A stretch of 64,000 nt of DNA from Termitomyces sp. T153 (Eukaryota > Basidiomycota > Agaricomycetes > Agaricales > Lyophyllaceae), in contig JACKQL020000019.1 of the NCBI GenBank assembly GCA_018296165.2, positions 372,001-436,000 on the forward strand, in the 5' to 3' direction. Under the pieces are notes generated by a model. The model saw nothing but the letters and a program-made list of their open reading frames with translations, ran no database searches and was not told the origin of the DNA. A program made the position numbers and the translations under genes. Positions 12,568 through 24,953 of the stretch are shown here, in pieces (the first letter of the stretch is position 1; every line of letters begins with the position of its first letter).

Positions 12568-13440
12568 TGGGGGGCATGATGGCTCAGCTGGCACCATTGT
12601 GTCCTTAGGGATGTTTCTATCTTCCCAAGCAGGACCATGGAGTTGTTAGTTTGATTCCTGTGCATAACATGGCCTTTGGCAGAAAACACTTTAGACACTA
12701 CTGGAAGCCACTGTCTGCATGTGATTGACTAGGGAGGCTTTGTTGTGCAGGCCACTTTGGAACATACCAATCAGCATGTGATGCAATGAGGCATAGTGAC
12801 CACCACACTTGTGACCAATCAAAAAAAGAGAGGTTTCTCCAGTTTGATAGATATCAAAGAGAAATCTGAACCAAGTGCTGGGAAAGGGGACTTGCTGACC
12901 AGCCATGTCATGGCATGGGTAGGCATGAAGATAGGTGTCAATATAGTACAACTTTGGCTGCCAAAGTACTGTGTGGCCCATTGATCAGTACTGGCTGTCC
13001 ATAATGGGTGGGCTAATTGGCCTGGCTGGCTGACTTGTTGCCATTTACAGAAAAGTTGTACTTCAAAATTAGTGTCTGGGTATGGGGAGGAGTTTGTGGT
13101 GATGCCCCTGCTGGGGATCAGCTAGAGGAAGGGATGAGCTGTGCTGATTGGGCTCCTAAGTCCTACACCAACCAACCACTAGTAAGCCTTGCTGAGTGTA
13201 GCTGGGTTTAGAAAGGAGGGAACAATAGCAGCAGATAAGTGGGGATTTCTGAAGTGGGAAGTAGTATGAACTCTGAAGTGGGATCAAATTGTAGTAAAAT
13301 GGCTATGTGGCATAACTGGCATACTTGAAGAGGTATCAGGCCAGAGTACCTACTGGATGTGTCCATAATTACCCCCACTGCTATACTGCAGGACCTAGGA
13401 TGTAATTGTCTGTGAAGTATCCTATGCATAAAATAGGTCT
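12568..13440 (+). repeat. Old copy of the tRNA-headed retroposon family
   Basis: It begins with a Pol III A-box-like TGGCTCAGCTGG (about 12580) and a B-box-like AGTTTGATTCC (about 12648). It is similar along most of its length to the minus-strand copy at 32216-33150. Shared segments include the one around 13265-13400, with GTGTCCATAATTAC and CTGCAGGACCTAGGA. It is nearly CpG-free and more diverged than the other copy, so it is older. No clear target-site duplication was found. Confidence 0.55.
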
Positions 13441-14099
13441 CAAAACAAATAAAAAGATGCTGTCAGGTTCTGTTGACCACAGGGGCTCAGCTTAACTGGG
13501 CAGGTCCTTACTAGGTGGATGCAATGTTCTGTGCTTATAACTTGGCATTCCAGAGATGGTATGGACTTCAAATACTTGTGAGGGAAGCTAAGGGAAGCAG
13601 TCTGAGCAAGTCTGGGATGGTCCAGGGAAGTCTAAGACCAAGTATATTAAATGTTGGGCTCAGGCAGGCATCAGGTACAAGTCCATAAGCAAGTGTATGG
13701 GCTGCAGGGTAAGTGGAGGCTTTGTGAGTAATGGGAGCAGAGCCAAAGTTTGATGGGGGATCAATCAAGAGTGATGGGTTCTGGGGCTGAGCATAGAGCA
13801 AGGTCCAGAGTTGTCATAAGAAGTTTTGAAGGGTTGTAGTGTGTGCACAGAGTTTGTAATGATGTCAGAGTTGAAAGGAACTTGAGAATGATAAGGAAAC
13901 AGAGATGGATGAGACAAGATGAAGTTGAGAAGAGATGAAACTGAAAAAGGAATAGATTTGAGACTAAAAGTAGAATAGAGATGAGACCAAGAAACATAAC
14001 AGGGAAGAAGCACAAAGCACAGGGAACCAGATAAAGCAATATCAAGACTAGAGTACAGGGTGTTACTCTATGACTTATATACACTGACTACTAGAGAGC

Positions 14100-15840
14100 T
14101 CTGGGAGGCAGCAGGTCTGGCAGCAGGGCTTGTCAGAGCTGCACAAAGTCAATGGGTGTCAGTTTGATTAGGGGGTGGGCTGTGGTGATATACTGATGGG
14201 ATCAGTTGGGAATGTGGGCTGTCCTGGAGTTGTTGTGATGCTCTGGAGCTAATTGAGTAAACTGGGGTGACAAACTGGTGACATATGCTGGTGTTAGGAA
14301 CAGTAGGGGAGGGTTTCAGGGGCTCAGGAGAAGCAGAGGAAGCATCAAGGTCTGTGGGGAAACATGTTGGAGTTAGCCAGAGGGCCATTGGGGTTTGCTG
14401 GAGAAGTGATGGAGTTAGCTGGGGTAAGCATCATGGGTGAACAAAGGTTGGAGGAGTCAAAGGGGGAACGCCAGGGAAGTGAGGCAGCTTGAGAAGAAGG
14501 GGGTTCTGGGAATGGGCCATGACAGATGCATCATCATCATCATCATCATCCTAAAGTCAGAAAAATGAGGGAATTTAACAAGGATATGGTACTCATCTTC
14601 TGATGCTACTCTACAGGAAGAGCCTGAGTCAAGTTTTCCTTTGAATGGGAACCCAGTGTGGTGAGGAGCTGGCTGGCTCTAGCATACAGTTGTACCACTT
14701 CCCAGTAGCAGGAGGTTAGATGGAAGTAAAAATAGTTGGGAGGTGTACCAAGATCATAAACCAATTGGCAAAGACATAGCCCTGAGGAGTGTTCTAACTT
14801 GTTGGCAGTGTGTCAAGAATAAATTCAGTTGATTAGGTTCCACATATTGCATTTAATCCACCCATGATGTGTAGATCAGAGTGTGTAACAATCCATGTAG
14901 GATGTTGGGATTGGTGCAAATGGAGTGCTGGGGTTGGCCTGAGTAGCAACAGCATGTCAATTGGTGGCATTGTTGAGGACAGATGATAGAATGTTCCACC
15001 CGCATGCCCCTTTGTTTAGCAAATTGATGTTGATTAGTGTTCAAGTAGATTTAGTGACTGCTGATAGTAAGATTGAGCATTGATATGGCAGAGCTTGGCC
15101 TCCAAGTCAGACATGGTGTTGCTGTCTTCAACTATCCTAATGGGGTTTAGGTGGTCCATAAAAAGAGTCCTTCTATCATTGTCTGAATGTAAGATGATTA
15201 GGCCAGAGATGATTTCCATTAATTCTCCTTGTAAGATGGATATATTATGACCACTTAACTTCAAGAAACATAGTTTTCTGGCCAGTGACCACTGTAGTAA
15301 CAGACTTGTCATCCAGTAAGCCAGCCAAGGAGGGACCATAGAACCATCTGACCCTCATGAATTCAAATGTAATGTCTTGACTGTTGGGGGAAGTTTGTTG
15401 TTAGATATCAGGGCCTCTTGATATAAGTTTCTGCAACCCAGTGTCTCTGATGCCTTGAGAGCAGGAGCTTGGCTTGATCCACATAGAGCATAGTAATCTG
15501 AATGTCAGATAAAGTGTTCTTCATCAGCCTCCCAGTTTTTCTGCTGTGCTGTGGTCAGTCTACTAGATGGCATTGCCAAAATAACAAGGGACAACATTCT
15601 GTCAGCATTGACCAACTTATTTCCAATGTTCCTGAGTAAATCAAAGCCCATGAAACAGATAGACCATCAAGTGTGACTGTTGATAGGATAGGCAGGTGAC
15701 AGAAAACCTTTGGTGGAGGCAATCACATGTGATATAAAGCATCTACTCTGAAGAAAATGACTAGCATCAGTCTGTCTTAGGGATAAGCCTAGCTTTCCCA
15801 AGTATTCCTGGGTAATAATCCATGTTAATGGGATGGATTC
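14100..15840 (-). mobile_element. Decayed retroelement fragment (C-terminal RT/RNase H region)
   Basis: The minus-strand frame at 15034-15339 reads ISGLIILHSDND, TLFMDHLN and SYYQQSLNLL. This resembles the RNase H-like segment (LHTDN...TLYTDHLN...SYYRWI) of retroelement proteins common in Agaricomycetes. Further down the minus strand, broken frames give CRVASEDEYHILVKFPHF near 14560-14620, like the Cys/His tail of the same proteins. Stops and frameshifts are frequent and CpG is nearly absent. Family assignment beyond retroelement is uncertain; borders are approximate. Confidence 0.45.
14530..14550 (+). repeat. (ATC)7 microsatellite
   Basis: A perfect trinucleotide run lies inside the decayed retroelement fragment. 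Confidence 0.9.
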
Positions 15841-16003
15841 AATCTATCTTAAAAATGTATGTTGAAGACATCTGTTGCTGCCAAGCTGTTATGCAAAGAA
15901 CAAAAACAACTAGCAGTTTTGTGAGTAGTGTATGAACTATATAAATGAGGGTGCAAGCCAAGCTATGTCCTAGAGAACCCTGTTTAGTAAAGGTGTTCAT
16001 ATT

Positions 16004-16470
16004 GAGGGACTGCCCATACTGGACTCCATTCTTGTTTCCTTTATTCCAAGCTGGCCTCTTAATACCATCCTCCCACCTCCTGGAGACAAGTACTTTTGAC
16101 CAGGGACTATCTAACAGTCTTATTTTCATGTGGTCACATGCCTGGAGGCTGGAAATTGAGGCTGTTTACAATGAATTTCCATTTGGGATTGGACCCCAGA
16201 TTCAGTTGTTGTTGAGTGTTTTTTTTTCTAGAAGCTCTAGAGTAATCCCCAAACACTAGCATTGGGAATCTTTAGACTTGTTTTCTTTGGATCTCCCTCT
16301 GTGAGGTAAGTAACTAGAACTCTAGAACTTCTTGTAGATGCTGAATAGACTTTGGACTTCCCTCTGCTAGTTGTGTGATTGAGCCACAGACAGCCTCATG
16401 AGGTTTCCCTTACAGCAGAACAAGTTCCTAGCTTCAGTATGGGAGCCTCCTTTTCAATTGCTTCACTAAA
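16004..16470 (+). repeat. Unclassified dispersed repeat, copy 1
   Basis: It starts GAGGGACTGCCCATAC and is similar over about 450 bp to the copies at 19688-20100 (+) and 20500-21026 (-). Shared landmarks are TCCATTCTTGTTTCCTTTAT, GAGGCTGTTTACAATGAATT and TTGGATCTCCCTCTG. No coding capacity was recognised. Confidence 0.6.
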
Positions 16471-17019
16471 TTGATGGAATTGAAAGTGGTTTGTCATTGC
16501 CTCCTGTGCTACTCCTTTGATACAACAACTCTTCCCACCTCCCTCTAATGCTTTGAACCCTCAGGACAATGCCTGGAATAATTTATTGACTCTAGGGATA
16601 AAGGTACAACTTTCACAAGTCTCCTTTACCTCACATACTACCAAACTTGCTGGACTATGTCAAACTACTGAAGCTGTGTCCTTCTCTTTCCAAACCCCTC
16701 CAGACAGGGTAGGGCACTACAAGTGCATGTGTCCTACATTGTAGTGGAATATGTTTTGTTTTGTTTTGTATGCTATGTGTTCAGCAGAGTCCTCTGCATT
16801 ATAGCAGAAGTTAACAATGCTATGTCCATAATAGTGCCACTGCAATGTTACAATGTGTTGTTAAAAACACTCTGAGCAGACATCTTTGACTGCCCTCTTG
16901 GTTCTGTGCAAGTCTTACATTGTGTTGTTGTCAATGGTATCAGTGGATGTCTGCTGTCTGTTTTCCATTGCTATATGATATCTGTTGTAAAAGGCAGTTC
17001 CATTAATCAGTGGGTGCCA

Positions 17020-17260
17020 TCACAGAACTGTTTCCATTTGAAGGCTGCTCCATTGTTGAGATCTTTGTCTGTTACCAGATCCTGTCACAGAACCATTTCC
17101 ATGTGAAAGGTCTTGGTCTGTCTGTATTATATATTTGTTGAGATCTGTAAAGCAGTCTTGGTAGGCATGAGAAGCCATCACAGAAGCATTTTGGTAGGGG
17201 TGAAAAGCCATCACAGGACTGTTTCCACTGTCGGAGTGTCTTATCATCCATTGCAAATCT
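17020..17260 (+). repeat. Degenerate short tandem repeats
   Basis: The phrase (G)CCATCACAGAACTGTTTCC and near variants recur four times between 17017 and 17230 at irregular spacing. One rare CG survives at 17229. Nothing coding is visible. Confidence 0.45.
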
Positions 17261-17349
17261 GGTGGAAATGACCATTCCAATGATTGGGCACTTTGTAGAT
17301 GTTCCAGGGAAATATGATTATAGGGACAGTATCAAGGCTTAGTGTTTGA

Positions 17350-18650
17350 AGTGCCATGTTGTTACACTTCTCTCTGTCATGATGAGGGTTCAACTCCTTT
17401 ATCTGACAATTGTCTGCTGATGTATTCTTGAATTTTATCTACTGTACTTTTCCTCCCTTGCTCTAACCAATGTGTAGGCTTACTGAAGTAAAATACCCTC
17501 ATGCTATGGGTATTCAGGCTGGCTACCTGCCAAATCCTTTATTGTGCTCAAACCAACATTGCTCTACAGACCCTATTCAATTGAGTGGTATATCAGGCCT
17601 TTGTTGCTTAATGATTTCCAAACATTAGGCATTTGTCAATGTCACCAGCCTCATATGCTCAGTTGAAGGTTTGAATCCCTTGCTTGACATGTCTGTAGCT
17701 TTGGAAGCATTTTTTAGTTATCATTTCAATTGGCCACTATTTGCTCCAATGATTATCTGTAGCCAGCTGAACATTTCAAGCCACTATGGATTAGTAGTCT
17801 GGACTGTCCATTATATGACATTTCATCTGTCAGGCCTAGGGTTTGACTCCCCAACTTGACATAGTCTGGCCTGTAGAAGTTTTGCATACAAGAAATGTAT
17901 TTCTTGCTATATTGGAATTATTCAGGCTTGCATTGAAACCAGCCATCTAATGGCTTCAAATGTTGCATAGATTGATTTGTTTTTGTGATTCCCACAGGTA
18001 TGAAGCTTTTTTCTGATGGTCTGGTATACACCTATTTCTGCTAGTAGCAACCTTCCAACAGTGGCTGGAAATCCAGTGCACCCAGTTTCTCCAGTGCCCT
18101 GGTATACTCTCATTTCTGCTGTCACTGGTCTAGAATGTCTACCATGTGATGCTGGAAATCTGGTGTGCCCATTTCCTCAACATTCTGAGCCACCATGGTT
18201 CAGTGGTTTGGATTGTCCATTATGCCACATTCCATCTGTCAGGCCTAGGGAACAACCTCTCTCACTTGACATATCAATTTGCAATGATTTTTTGTTATTT
18301 GCCTGTTGCAGTGTACATTCATTTAAGCTATTTCCCATTTAACTATAATTCAATCTGTCTTCATAGCTTCATGGTTAAGAGTGTTCACATTTGATCTGGT
18401 CAATCAAGTCTTAGGTTTGAATCCCTTACTTAACATACAGCTTTTGCAAGATTACTTTTTTTCTTCCATATCACCTGACTTAAATTTCTTTGGGCTTATT
18501 TTCACACTAATCTATAGCTTAATGGTTTCAAATGTTGTCAGTTTGTTCCTTATATTGGTCTGGTTCAGAGTTCAACTCTCTTGCTTGACATCTTCTGGCT
18601 TGTAGAATTTTTGCATACAAAGAATGTATTTCTTGCTGTATTGGAGCTTC
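17350..18650 (+). repeat. Array of tRNA-like (SINE-head) modules
   Basis: B-box-like motifs recur at about 17397 (GGTTCAACTCC), 17668 (GGTTTGAATCCC), 17840 (GGTTTGACTCC), 18414 (GGTTTGAATCCC) and 18568 (weaker). A decayed unit lies near 18247. Most are preceded by A-box-like sequence such as TGGATTAGTAG (17788), TGGTTCAGTGG (18196) or CTTAATGG (18516), and followed by CTTGACA. The canonical TTCGA of a T loop appears as TTTGA or TTCAA, which is what loss of CpG would give. Spacing is about 150-270 bp. Acceptor stems do not pair, so these are derived repeats rather than tRNA genes. Confidence 0.55.
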
Positions 18651-19339
18651 AGTCCCTTTGCAATGATAGTACTATCTTGAATTATGATGCCATGCCCCAA
18701 AGTGCCAAACTCTTGGCTGAAGATGAGAACTCTCTAACACTTCAGGAAACATGCTAAATTTTGTGTCAGAAGATTTCAGTAAATATATCAAATATTCTCT
18801 TAATGTTTCTTTCATAGAATGATAAATTTTTCTGTGTTTTATCCAAAGAAAAAATAATCAAAATATTTAAAATGTTCTTGATAATTTTCTTGAAAAACAT
18901 GTGATATGTTTCAGCACATGTTCCTCAAAAAAACCTTTGTCCTGTTCTTAGTGTTGTATCTTGAGAAACACTTTGTATTCTTCTTGAGAAACACATGTCA
19001 GCATAACTTATGATACTTTTCAAGAAACATGTGTTGAAGATGACTCCAGTATGCTCTAGTTATGTGAACTTATATTTTTTCTTTTTATTATATATTATGC
19101 CACCACACAACTCCATCTTGACAACTGTTTGTTATTCTTTGATCAAACCTTATTTTCATCTCAGTATATTTTTGTCATACGCAAAACCCATACCCTCAGT
19201 CGTCTCATTATTCATATCATGACTCCTGAGGGTATGTTAGCTACAAATATATCTCACATTCACCTACTTACCTGTCTCTGTAGATCTGACTATTATATTT
19301 TATATCTACAACATGCAATAAAAAAATGTTACAAAATTC

Positions 19340-19463
19340 TACAGAAACAATCTATAGAAACATATGTCACACTGCTCAGCACACAACCATTGATTTGCTC
19401 ATCAAGACACTGAATACATAGTACTAAGTGATGTGACATGTGTTTTTATAGATTGTTTCTGTA
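19340..19463. repeat. Short inverted repeat (hairpin, possible MITE)
   Basis: The arms at 19340-19370 and 19433-19463 are inverted copies matching at 29 of 31 positions, with a 62-bp spacer. Weaker complementarity continues outward. The surroundings (18650-19690) are A+T-rich and otherwise featureless. Confidence 0.65.
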
Positions 19464-19687
19464 AAATATTATACAATGGAAGAAGCTTTTTTCTAATGGA
19501 AAATCCTGTCAAAGAAATGGTATGACAGGGTTTATTTTTCCATTTTTCTACTGGAAACAGGTCCCAGTGCTAGCCATGAGTCCTCATCAAATATATCATA
19601 GAGTGCTAGTCTAGGCTATGTGCAGAAAAAACCTTCTTGCAGCTGCTGGGAGTGTCCTCCAGGATGCTAAAACACATGTAATATGTT

Positions 19688-21026
19688 AGGGGACTGCCTA
19701 CACTGGACCCCATTCTTATTTCCTTTATTCTGAGCTGACCTCCAATTCCCATCCTCCTATTGTCTACATACAAGTACCTTGGACCAAGAGCTATCTAATG
19801 ATTATATTTTTACATGGTCATCTGCCTGGATGCTGGATATTGAGGCTGTTTACAATGAATTTCCATATTTGGATTGGATACCAGGTTTGATTGTTGTTGA
19901 GTAATTTTTCCAGAAGCTCTAGAGTAAATTTTCCAAACACTGGCATTGGGAATTCTTAGACCTTTTCTTTGGATCTCCCTCTGCCAGGCAAGTAGCTAAA
20001 ACTCTAGAATCTCTTGTAGAGGCTGAATAGACTTTGGATCTCCCTCTGCCAGTTGTGTGATTGAGACACAGCCTCATAAGGTTGCCCTTACACAATGCAT
20101 CCCCAGTCTTATGGTCCTCATTAAATATATCAGGAAGTGCTAGGCAGGGAAATGTGAAGCAGAGAGTCAAAGGGTCCAAGCTAGGTGTAAACAAGAGCCT
20201 TCTCATAGCTTCTGAGGGCATAGGGGGCACAGTAGGAGTAGGGGGAGGTGTTTCAGAAAGGTCTGGAGAGGTATGGACACAGCTTCAGTGGTTTGACATA
20301 ATCCAGTAAATTTGACAGTGTAGGAAGTAATGGAGGCTTGGGTAAGTTGTACATACATCTCTAGAGTTAGCAAACAACTCCAGGCATTATCTTGGGTGCT
20401 CAGCTATCAGAGTGAGGTGCTGGAGGAGTTGACTGTGTCATAGAAGGAACAGAGGGGGTAGTAAGACACTAGTGGGGGAGAGACTCTTTAGTTGCCTCAA
20501 CTTATTGAAACAATTAATTCAGTTTCCTCAACCAATTGGAGCAATTAAGAAGAGAGCTCTCAGACCAAAGCTAGAGACTTGTTCTGCTGTAGGAGCAGCC
20601 TACCATCACACAACTAGCAGAGGGAATCAAAAGTATGTTTAGTATTGTACCATGTCTACAAGCATAACTGCTCACCTGACAGAGGGAGATCCAAAGAGAA
20701 CAGTCTGAGGTACTTCCTAGGCCAGGTGTAATGCTTTAGAGGCTTCAAAACCATGGGAACAACTGTGTAGCATGACAGAAAAAACTCCAACCCTAATTAC
20801 AAAGGTGAAACCTCCAAAAATGACAATTAAATCTGGAGTCTGGTCCAAAAATGAAAATTCATTGTAAATGGCCTCAATTTCAAGCCTTGAGGCACATGAA
20901 TGCATGAAATATGACCATTAGATAGCCCCTGGTCAAAAGTACTTTTGTCCAAAAGATGAGAAAATAGGAATGAGCCAACTTGGAATAAGGAAAACAAGAA
21001 TGGAGTCTTGTATGGGCAGTCCCCTG
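19688..21026. repeat. Facing inverted copies 2 and 3 of the unclassified repeat
   Basis: Copy 2 runs forward from 19688 (AGGGGACTGCC) to about 20100. Copy 3 runs in reverse from 21026 (also AGGGGACTGCC on the minus strand) to about 20500. The 1.34-kb unit therefore has the same sequence at both ends in inverted orientation, like a transposon with long terminal inverted repeats, but no target-site duplication is visible. Both copies share GGATCTCCCTCTG and the AATTGAGGC...TTTACAATGAATT segment with copy 1. Confidence 0.55.
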
Positions 21027-23020
21027 ACAGTGCTAGTTGTCAATGACACTGGAGTAACTAGTGTCATTCTTTGCTGTGCCCCTGCCAGGTGAGGAGTGGG
21101 ATGGGCATAGATGGAATGCATTGGAACAGTGTGAAAACTTAGCAAAGTAGTTGCTGAAGTAAAAAAAAAAGTGGAAGGCTTTTGTTCAGGCAGCCTCACT
21201 ATGACTGAACCAGATGTGGACAACAGTATCTTTGTTGCATGTGTGATCAGATTGAGCACAACAAAGGTAATTCCAGCTACTTATGTCTCCATCATGTGAT
21301 CTCTGTGGTGTTCTCTTGCTTTATCTTCATCTATTTGTTGTGAGGGCATCAGAACAGTCTTACACCCTACCTCAGAAAGATCCTTGCATGCATTCTGACA
21401 AAGTCATGATCTTCCACTGCACACCAAAATTCAATCACACTCATGTATTCATGAAGGCACTGTCACATCTCAACTTGAAAGAGAAAGTACAACTCCTTGG
21501 GATGACATTGAGAAGAGTTAATATTGGCAATCTGAGTCACAAGGACATATTGGTAATTTACTATACTGATGTCACACAAACAATGTTCACTTTACTTAGA
21601 CTTTCTATTACTGATCACTCTTAGTATATAAAGGATTCTTGTATGTACTGTATTTACAGTCAAATCTACCTATCATCTGCTAAACTTCATCATATTGGCA
21701 GTAAATAGTCACTTACTCAACATGACCTTGCTAAGTAAGCTCTTCACCTGTCTCTTTGAATACTGGACCAGACATATCAAATAATTCTTTGCTCACTCTT
21801 TTCAACAAGATCTTGTTCAACATGTGCAAGTGTTGGATTACCATGGAAGTCAAAGATAAGACAGGTAACATTTTCCTTTGTCAAGGTTATTGATTGTATC
21901 CAGTACTTTGTTTCTTCAGAAGAACTTGAGAATAAACATGAACCTATGAGTCAACTCTGCCTTAGGGCCCTTGTTTAAACAATTCTCCTGCCTTATGGAA
22001 ACATCAAAAATGACAAAGAGTAGTCTGAGACATGCACACTGCTTCTACTGATCTTTGGTAGTTACAAAAAATCACTTTGGTGGATGTGAGACTGTATGAG
22101 TATGCCTTTATTTACCAATGTTGCACCAATTGAGCTAGTCATAGTGGTGATATTATTTTACTCTGTTAATCCCTACTAGAATACCTCTTTGGTAGAACCA
22201 CAGCACTGGAATGACCAGGACCTATTCACCTCCACTCTTTGAGCAAGTTTGAGATTCCTCCAACCCCTGATTTAGATCCAGTCTAATCTACAGTCTAAGG
22301 TAGTAGCTGTTCTCCTTCAAGTGTCATATCTTTAATAATTTTGATTCTGTTACAAAGCTTGCTGGTGCTTAGACTTAAAGAATTGGGATACAGAGGCAAT
22401 GTTTGTAACCTACAAACTGTATGCTGTAGAGCCAGGAGGACATTGTGGGATAACAACTCTATAATACCCTTGGTGAAATTTAATCTCTACATCACATCAC
22501 CTGACAAAGGTAATGTCCTTCCATTGCTCAACTGCTTGTTGCCTTGAAAAGCTAGGTACATAGAGGAAAGATTTGACCTCTGGTCACCACCAGCCTGACT
22601 CAAGATGCAATTTTCTGGATCAGATAATTAGTAATTGCACTGCTTGTTCACTTATAGAACATGTCAATTGGAAAACCAAGAAACTTGAGATTAAACTTGT
22701 ATGCTACTCATAGAAACTTGAAGACAAGAACAATCTACTCCACAGTATCTAGACTACAACACAGGCTAGTGTACTATGACACTCACTATCTCATCTGTAG
22801 CAAGTTTTGTGCTTCTGGGACCCCACAGTTTGTGCCTAGATTTCAAAATTTCTAGCAAATTTGATAGGTAGCACATGGACTCAGACAGAGCTGACAGGAC
22901 AAAGAGTGTTCAAGCTTAGGTATTACACAGCAGAATGGCATCTTCTTCTTGCTCTTGCATTCTGCAGATGGATTTCAAGACTCAGTGACTCATGATGTGT
23001 GATGATTTGATCAGGTGAGG
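21027..23020. other. CpG-poor DNA without recognised content
   Basis: A 113-codon plus-strand frame at 21283-21624 stands alone, has no recognisable domain and lies in mutated repeat DNA. I treat it as chance or decayed coding. The rest has only short frames. Confidence 0.35.
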
Positions 23021-23639
23021 CAGCTGACCCTGTCACTTTAATGCATCATTCTGTGTAATTACAGTATAAATGTAATGCATTATCCTCTGTAACTTAAATT
23101 AAGTATTGCATGGAAGTAATGCATGAAAAATGCATTACATGGGGATTGAGCAAAGACCATAATGCATAGAAATTTACAACAAATAACAGCACTGACCATT
23201 AGTCCAAACAGTCATAAGAAAAAAGTTGAGATGAAGTGTATTATCTAATGGGAGCAAGCTCCCCTTTGATAGATATTCTGAAGCCTTAACCAACCTAATG
23301 CCAATGCTAACAAACTCTAATGAACCTAACAAAAAACCTAACTGAACCATAATTGGCTAACAGTGCAAGCCACAGACAGCTCACTCAACACTACTCATAT
23401 ACATAATGTTAATGTAATTGATGTATTGGTTATGTTGTATCTTATAGTGTGTGTACTCTCTCTGGAGGTTGTTGGTTCAATTCTATGTTAAGACATTTTT
23501 TTCTGTTCATAATGCATCAGTGATGCATTAAGGTCATGCATTACTTCTGTACAGTACTTAATTTAAGTTACAGAGGATAATGCATTACATTTCTACTGTA
23601 ATCACACAGAATGATGCATTAAAGTAACAGGATCAGGTG
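23021..23639. mobile_element. hAT-like MITE with long terminal inverted repeats
   Basis: The left end begins CAGCTGACCCTGTCACTTTA and the right end, on the other strand, begins CACCTGATCCTGTTACTTTA. The arms stay similar for about 110 bp (23021-23130 against 23530-23639). The same 7 bases, GGTGAGG, flank both ends (23014-23020 and 23640-23646). An 8-base reading has one mismatch, which would suit hAT transposases. CA(G/C)-type termini also suit hAT. There is no transposase, so it is non-autonomous. The centre carries a tRNA-like module (see findings). Confidence 0.75.
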
Positions 23640-23789
23640 GGTGAGGACAGTGCTTGATGTTGGCGTTTATGTGGGAATAAAGAAGTTCAATTGCACCCAA
23701 CTCCATCTTGAACCACAAAATCTCACCCCAATCCACATTCCACAGACAGACTATTCTCTCGTTATGTAAGAGAGAGTCGGATATCGTTA

Positions 23790-24006
23790 TGAAATGAGCT
23801 GTAATATCAAGGCGATGCTTCCCGAATTTCCGATGGCAGCTGGAAACGGCCGCAACCAAATTTGGAAAGAGATATCCAATGGATCGTCAATGGAACAAGC
23901 TGTAACATCAAGGTGATGCTTTCTGACTTTGAATTTGGCTGGTGCCGATGACATCCGGATGACAGCTGGAAACTACCACAACCAGATTTGGAAAGAGATA
24001 TCCAAC
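23790..24006 (+). repeat. Imperfect tandem duplication of about 100 bp
   Basis: The phrase AGCTGTAA(T/C)ATCAAGG(C/T)GATGCTT and, later, GGAAAGAGATATCCAA each occur twice, at about 23800-23882 and 23899-24005. The second copy carries an extra segment. CpG is normal here, so this lies on the gene-block side of the border. Confidence 0.6.
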
Positions 24007-24953
24007 GTACACAATCACCAGATCCGACACCAAGAGCTTCCTGTTTTCTCACCGAATTTAAGTTTTTACCCTGATTGCTTTTCTTAGACCTGATCCTGAA
24101 ACTCCACTCAGGAAATTTCCATACAGTTTGTCATCACTCCTGTGACCTGTAGATTAAGGTTTGACTGATAGCGATACCTCCGATTGCACCCCTTCCAAAG
24201 AGAGTGGTTAATGACAGAAGGGAGTACTCGAGCTATTCGAAATCTGTAATTTATCTGCTACTACAGGACGTTTGGGCCACGCTCCAGACTGGGATAATAG
24301 CCGGACTAATACTGGCAACAATTAATTAAGGATTCCAAGATCATCAAGATAGAACGATCCTTACAAATCTTCTGCTGAATTCCAAAACCTTTTCTTCGAT
24401 AGAAACCGCACAATACACAGTGGCAAAAGACTACACAGTTGGAGAGTGCTTCAAGGTCTTCAGTCACTCGCTGATTCCTCAGAATTCGCCTTACGTGATC
24501 CTTGTCACCTGTACAAACCCGTCTTTCACAGGCAAAACTCTGAATACTTGACAATTCACTAGTTTCGATATATTTCCGACTCGGACTCATGACTTCTTGG
24601 AGCCGACCACAGGTCATATTAACTTCCCGATATCGGTATAGATGAGTACAAAGTCTAATTTGACATGAGGTTTGTGGAGACGTACATATACTGATCTCTG
24701 GCAAATACCGAAGGAGCACATGTCAATACCGGCGAGATCGAAGTTGACTCAAGGAGAGTAGATCCAGAGGGCATGTCGTTCACGGATGATATTGTTTCGT
24801 CTACTGAACCCAAAACGTTAACAAGTGACCTAGAATCTTGTCTCCGAAAATCCGACTGAGTATGGTCAAAAGCTGTGTCAAAAGCTTCCGTCGGGAAGTT
24901 GCCGCCTGGATCTGATATCGGGGTAATGATCTTGGTACAGCGTGCTCCCCTTG
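24007..24953. other. Upstream region of the velvet gene
   Basis: CpG-normal DNA. Minus-strand open frames of 137 and 107 codons (24306-24719, 24655-24978) overlap each other, lack recognisable domains and run antisense into the velvet start, so I leave them uncalled. Promoter and 5' UTR of the velvet gene are expected here. Confidence 0.35.

Larger units (their letters stand above)
11750..23640. repeat. CpG-depleted repeat block 1
   Basis: Reading line by line, only a handful of CG dinucleotides occur in nearly 12 kb (for example near 14468, 15000, 17229 and 19150-19200). The flanking gene blocks have several per 60 bases. TG and CA are abundant. Within the block the reading frames are short and broken. 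This is the pattern left when methylated CpG in transposons mutates to TpG/CpA. Between 11750 and 12567, 13440 and 14100, 16470 and 17350, and 21030 and 23020 I recognise no element. Confidence 0.75.

Noticed and set aside
11750..23640. Classical ascomycete RIP (CpA to TpA)
   Set aside because: CA and TG dinucleotides are abundant in the block; the loss is specific to CG.
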